NCBI RefSeq assembly: GCF_023065955.2
Contig: NW_026622997.1
Span: 4,946,001 to 5,010,000, forward strand
Direction of reading: 5' to 3'
Length of the DNA stretch: 64,000 nucleotides
Origin: Ursus arctos
Taxonomy: Eukaryota; Chordata; Mammalia; Carnivora; Ursidae
The number at the start of each line of letters is the position of its first letter. Position 1 is the stretch's first letter. The notes beneath the pieces are model-generated. The model ran no database searches and was not told the DNA's origin. It worked only from the letters and a program-made list of their open reading frames with translations. Both the position numbers and the translations under genes were made by a program. Shown piece by piece: positions 59,895-64,000 of the stretch.

Positions 59895-62800
59895 GAAAAA
59901 GAGCACTATATCATAATAAAGGGGTCTATCCAAAAAGAAGATCTAACAATTATAAATATTTATGCCCCTCACTTGGGAGCAGCCAAATATATAAATCAAT
60001 TAATAACAAGCTGAAAGAAACACATTGATAGTAATATAATAATAGTAGAAAACATTAACACCCTATTCACAGCAATGGACAGAAGATCTAAGCAGATGAT
60101 CAACAAGGAAACAAGGGCTTTGAATGACACACTTGATCAGATGGACTTCACAGATACATTCAGAGCCTTTCATCCTAAAGCTGCAGAATGCACATTCTTT
60201 GTGAGTTCACATGGAACATTCTCCAGAAAAGATCACACACTGGGTCACAAATCAGGCCTCAAGTGGTACAAAAAGACTGAGATCATACCATGCATATTTT
60301 CAGACCACAGTGCTATGAAACTTGAAGTCAACCAGAAGAAAAAATGTGGAAGTACCACAAATTCATGGAGGTTAAAGAACATCCTACTAAAGAATGAATG
60401 GGTCATACAGGAAATTAAAGAAGAATTAAAAAATACGTGGAAGTAAGTGAAAATGAAAACATGACAGAACCAAACCTTTGGGATGCAGTAAAGGTGGTCC
60501 TAAGAGGGAAGTATATAGCAATATAGGCCTTCTTCAAGAAGCAAAAAATGTCTCAAATACACAGCCTAATGTTACACCTAAAGGAGCTGAAGAAAGAACT
60601 GCAAACAAAGTCTAAATCCAGAAGAAGGGAAATAATAAAGATTAGAGCAGACATAAATCACACAGAAAACAAAACAAAACAAAATACAGTAGAGCAACTA
60701 AGGGGTAGCCCACGGAACAGGAGAAGATATTTGCAAATGACACTACAGATAAAAGACTGGTATCCAGGATCTATAAAGAACTTTTCAAACTCAATGCATG
60801 AGAAACAAATAATCATCAAAAAATAGGCAGAAGATATGAACAGACACTTTTCCAATGAAGACATACAAATGGCTAACAGACACATGAAAAAATGTTTAGC
60901 ATCATTAGCCATCAGGGAAATTCAAATCAAAACTACCTTGAGATACCACCTTATGCCAGTTAGAATGGCAAAAATGGACAAGACAAGAAACAACAAATGT
61001 TGGAGAGGATGTGAAGAAAGGGGAACCCTCTTACACTGTTGGTGGGAATGCAAGTTGGTACAGCCACTTTAGAAAACAGTGTGGAGGTCCCTCAAAAAGT
61101 TAAAAATAGAGCTACCCTATGACCCAGCAATTGCACTACTGGGTATTTACCCCAAAGATACAGACGTAGTGAAGAGAAAGGCCATATGCACCCCAATGTT
61201 CATAGCAGCATTGTCCACAATAGCTAAATCATGGAAGGAGCCGAGATGGCTTTCAACAGACTGGATTAAGAAGATGTGGTCCATATATACAATGGAATAT
61301 TACTCAGCCATCAGAAAGAACGATTACCCAACATTTGCAGCAACATGGACAGGATTGGAGAAGATTATGCTAAGTGAAATAAGTCAAGCAGAGAAAGACA
61401 ATTATCATATGGTTTCACTCATTTATGGAACATAAGAAATAGCAGGGAGATTGGTAGGAGAAGGAAGGGAAGAATGAAGGGGGAGTAAACAGAAGGGGGA
61501 ATGAACCATGAGAGACTATGGACTCTGGGAAACAAAGTGAGGGCTTCAGAGGGGAGGGGGGTGCGGGATTGGGATAGGCCAGTGATGGGTATTAAGGAGG
61601 GCACATATTGCATGGAGCACTGGGTGTTATACGCAAACAATGAATCATGGAACACTACATCAAAAACTAAGGATGTACTGTATGGTGACTAACATAATAA
61701 AAAATTTAAAAGAAATACAGTAAAGCAGATCAATGGAACTAGGAGCTTGTTCGTTGAAGGAATTAACAAGATTGATAAACTCCTAGTCAGACTTATCAAA
61801 AAGAAAAGGGAAGGGACCCAAATAAATGAAATCATGAATGAAAGAGAAGAGATCACAACAGAACAGCAGAAATACACTTATAAGAGAATGCTATTAGTAA
61901 TTATATGCCAATAAATTAGGCAATCTGGAAGAAATGGATAAATTCTTAGAAACGTATAAACTACCAAAATAAATCAGGAAGAAATAGAAAATCTGAATAG
62001 ACTCGTAACAGCAAAGAGATTGAATCAGTAATCAAAAATCACCCAATAAAAAAGAGTCCAAGCCTGGATGGTTTCACAGTCTATTCCCAGGGGAATTCTA
62101 CCAAACATTTACAAAAGAATTAATATCTATTCTTCTGAAACTCTTCCAAAAATAGAAATGGAAGAAAAACTTCCAAACTCATTCTATGAGGCCAGCATTA
62201 CCTTGATCCCCAAACCGGAGAATTACAGGCCAAAATCGCTGATGAACATGGATGCAAAAATTCTCACCCAGAGGCTAGCTAAGGACCCAACAATACATTA
62301 AAAGGATTATTCACCATGACCAAGTGGGATTTATTCCTGGGCCTCAGGGCTGATAAACCACATTAATAAGAAAGGATAAGAACCATATGATCCTATCAAC
62401 AGATGCAGAAAAAGCATTTGACAAAGCATAGCATCCTTTCTTGATGAAAACCTTCAAGAAAATAGCGACAGAAGAAACATAACTCAACATCATAAAGGCC
62501 ATATACAAAAGACTCACAGCTAATACTATTCTCAGTGGGAAAAACAGAGCTTTCCCCACAAGGTCAGGAACACAACGGGGATGTCCACTCTCACCCCTGT
62601 TGCTCAACATAGTACTGGAAGTCCTAGCCTCACCAACCAGACAACAAAAAGAAATAAAAGTCATCCAGATTGGCAAGGAAGAAGTCAAACTTTCCGTCTT
62701 CACAGATGACATGATATTGTATGCAGAAAACCCAAAAGACTCCACCAAAAAATTTGCTAGAACTGAAAGTAATTCAGCAAAGTTACAAGATATAAACTCA

Positions 62801-64000
62801 ATGCACAGAAGTCTGTTGCATTTCTACACACCAATAATGAAGCAGCAGACAGGGAAATCAAGGAGTCAATCCCATTTGCATTTATAGCAAAACCCATAAG
62901 ACACCTAGGAATAAACCTAACCAAAGAGGTAAATGATCTGTGTTCGGAAAACTATAGAACACTTATGAAAGAAATTGAGGAAGACCCAAAGAAATGGAAA
63001 AACATTCCATGTTCATGGATTGGAAGAATAAATATTGTTAAAATGTCTATACTACCCAAAGCAATCTATGCATTCAATGCAATACCTATCAAAATACCAC
63101 CAGTGTATTTCACATAGCTGGAACAAACAATGCTAAAATTTGTATGGAACCAGAAACGACCCCAGATAGCCAAAGGAATGCTGAAAAGGAATACCAAAGT
63201 TGGAGGTGTCACAATTCTGGACTACAAGGTGTATTACAAAGCTATATTCATCAAGACAGTATGGTACTGGTCCAAAAACAGACACATAGATCAATGGAAC
63301 AGAATTGAGAACCCAGAAACAGACCCTCAACTCTATGGTCAACAAATCTTTGACAAAGCAGGAAAGAATATTCAATGGAAAAAAGACAGTCCTCACAAAT
63401 TGTGTTGGGAAAACTGGACAGCCACATGCAAAAGAATGAAACCGGACCACTTTCTTACACCATACGCAAAAGTGACCTCAAAATCGATGAAAGACTTAAT
63501 TTGAGAAAGGAATCCATCAAAATCTTAGAGGAAAATACAGGTGGCAACCTCTTTGACCTCGGCTGCAGCATCTTCTTGCTAGACACATCTCCAGAGGCAA
63601 GGAAAACAAAAGCAGAAATGAACTATTGGGACTGCATCAGGAAAAAAACCTTTTGCACAGCAAAGGAAACAATCAACAAAACTAAAAGGCAACCTATGGG
63701 ATGGGAAAAGATACTCACAAACGACATATCAGATAAAGGACTAGTATCAAAATCCATAAAGAACTCATCAAACTCAATACCCAAGAAACAAAAAAATCCA
63801 ATCAAGAAATGGGCAGAAGACAAGAACAAACATTTCTCCCAAGAAGACATACAAATGGTTAATATACATGTGAAAAATGCTCTCAACATCACTAACCATC
63901 AGGAAAATATTAATCAAAACCACAATGAGATACCACTTCACCCTGGTTGGAATGGCTAAAATGAACAAGGCAGGAAACAACAGATATTGGTGAGGATGCA
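59895..64000 (+). mobile_element. older LINE-1 ORF2, sense, interrupted, running off the window
   Basis: 59895-60681 is endonuclease-domain text (VNIYAP-type region, DRRSKQMINKETRALNDTLDQ, HGTFSRKDHTLGHKSG); 61728 onward resumes with linker, reverse transcriptase ([14 protein letters not shown]; the usual FADD box reads FTDD at about 62700) and the C-terminal region to 64000. Stops and frameshifts break it into short frames. A younger L1 sits at 60697-61712. Confidence 0.9.
60697..61712 (+). mobile_element. younger L1 3' end nested in the older L1, copy 2
   Basis: A 1.0-kb 5'-truncated L1 with its ORF2 end (61079-61435) and tail interrupts the older ORF2. Target copies aaatacagtagagca (60682-60696) and aaatacagtaaagca (61713-61727) differ at one base. 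Confidence 0.92.

Noticed and set aside
59242..61435. Two 118-codon frames as a host gene family
   Set aside because: They are the C-terminal end of L1 ORF2 in two truncated insertions.
1..64000. CRISPR arrays, operons, phage or toxin systems
   Set aside because: None seen. The repeats are eukaryotic microsatellites and retroelements, and the genes are intron-split mammalian genes.

Overview
The window is mammalian nuclear DNA: intron-split genes, CpG-island promoters and a dense load of LINE-1 and tRNA-derived SINEs. The SINEs have the carnivore Can-SINE layout (a head starting GGGGCGCCTGGGTGGC, then a pyrimidine-rich body and an AAATAAATAAA tail). The most frequent subtype (gcgtgatcccggcgtt, tccgctatgagcctgc) is the one I associate with arctoid carnivores, most likely a bear or panda; that taxon call is inference.

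The region is part of the MHC class I region. Two intact protein genes lie on the minus strand: TRIM39 (six coding exons, 25780 down to 16035, 488 aa) and, 2.7 kb downstream, RPP21 (five coding exons, 13367 down to 11800, 146 aa). A third minus-strand locus at 48.98-52.32 kb is an MHC class I gene with recognisable exons 1-8, a class I-type promoter and a 3' UTR. It lacks a start codon and has deletions, frameshifts and damaged splice sites, so it is a pseudogene. The order class I pseudogene - TRIM39 - RPP21 matches human TRIM26 - HLA-L - TRIM39 - RPP21 - HLA-E, with this window in reverse orientation.

Layout: 0-11.4 kb is repeats (ancient elements, an antisense L1 with a nested L1 and SINE, a 260-bp pyrimidine tract, an unusual LTR cluster, tandem SINEs). 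11.7-13.4 kb is RPP21 and its CpG island. 13.7-15.5 kb is mostly unique. 16-28 kb is TRIM39, with a DNA transposon, an L1 tail and an LTR inside its introns. 27.5-28.6 kb is a strong CpG island that looks bidirectional; a spliced plus-strand non-coding transcript, comparable in position to human HCG18, may leave it. 29-41 kb is mainly antisense L1, one copy nearly full length. 41-49 kb mixes unique sequence with old MIR/L2/L1 fragments. 49-52.5 kb is the class I pseudogene. 52.7-64 kb is almost entirely L1, with nested insertions, and the window ends inside an L1 ORF2.

TRIM39 is a RING E3 ubiquitin ligase and RPP21 a subunit of nuclear RNase P/MRP; they share an orientation and a neighbourhood but not a pathway. 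I found no prokaryotic-type system, CRISPR array, tRNA or rRNA gene, and no undescribed protein system. The unusual material is structural: nested transposons with readable target-site duplications, an LTR cluster with an inverted repeat, and a dead class I gene that keeps its promoter motifs.
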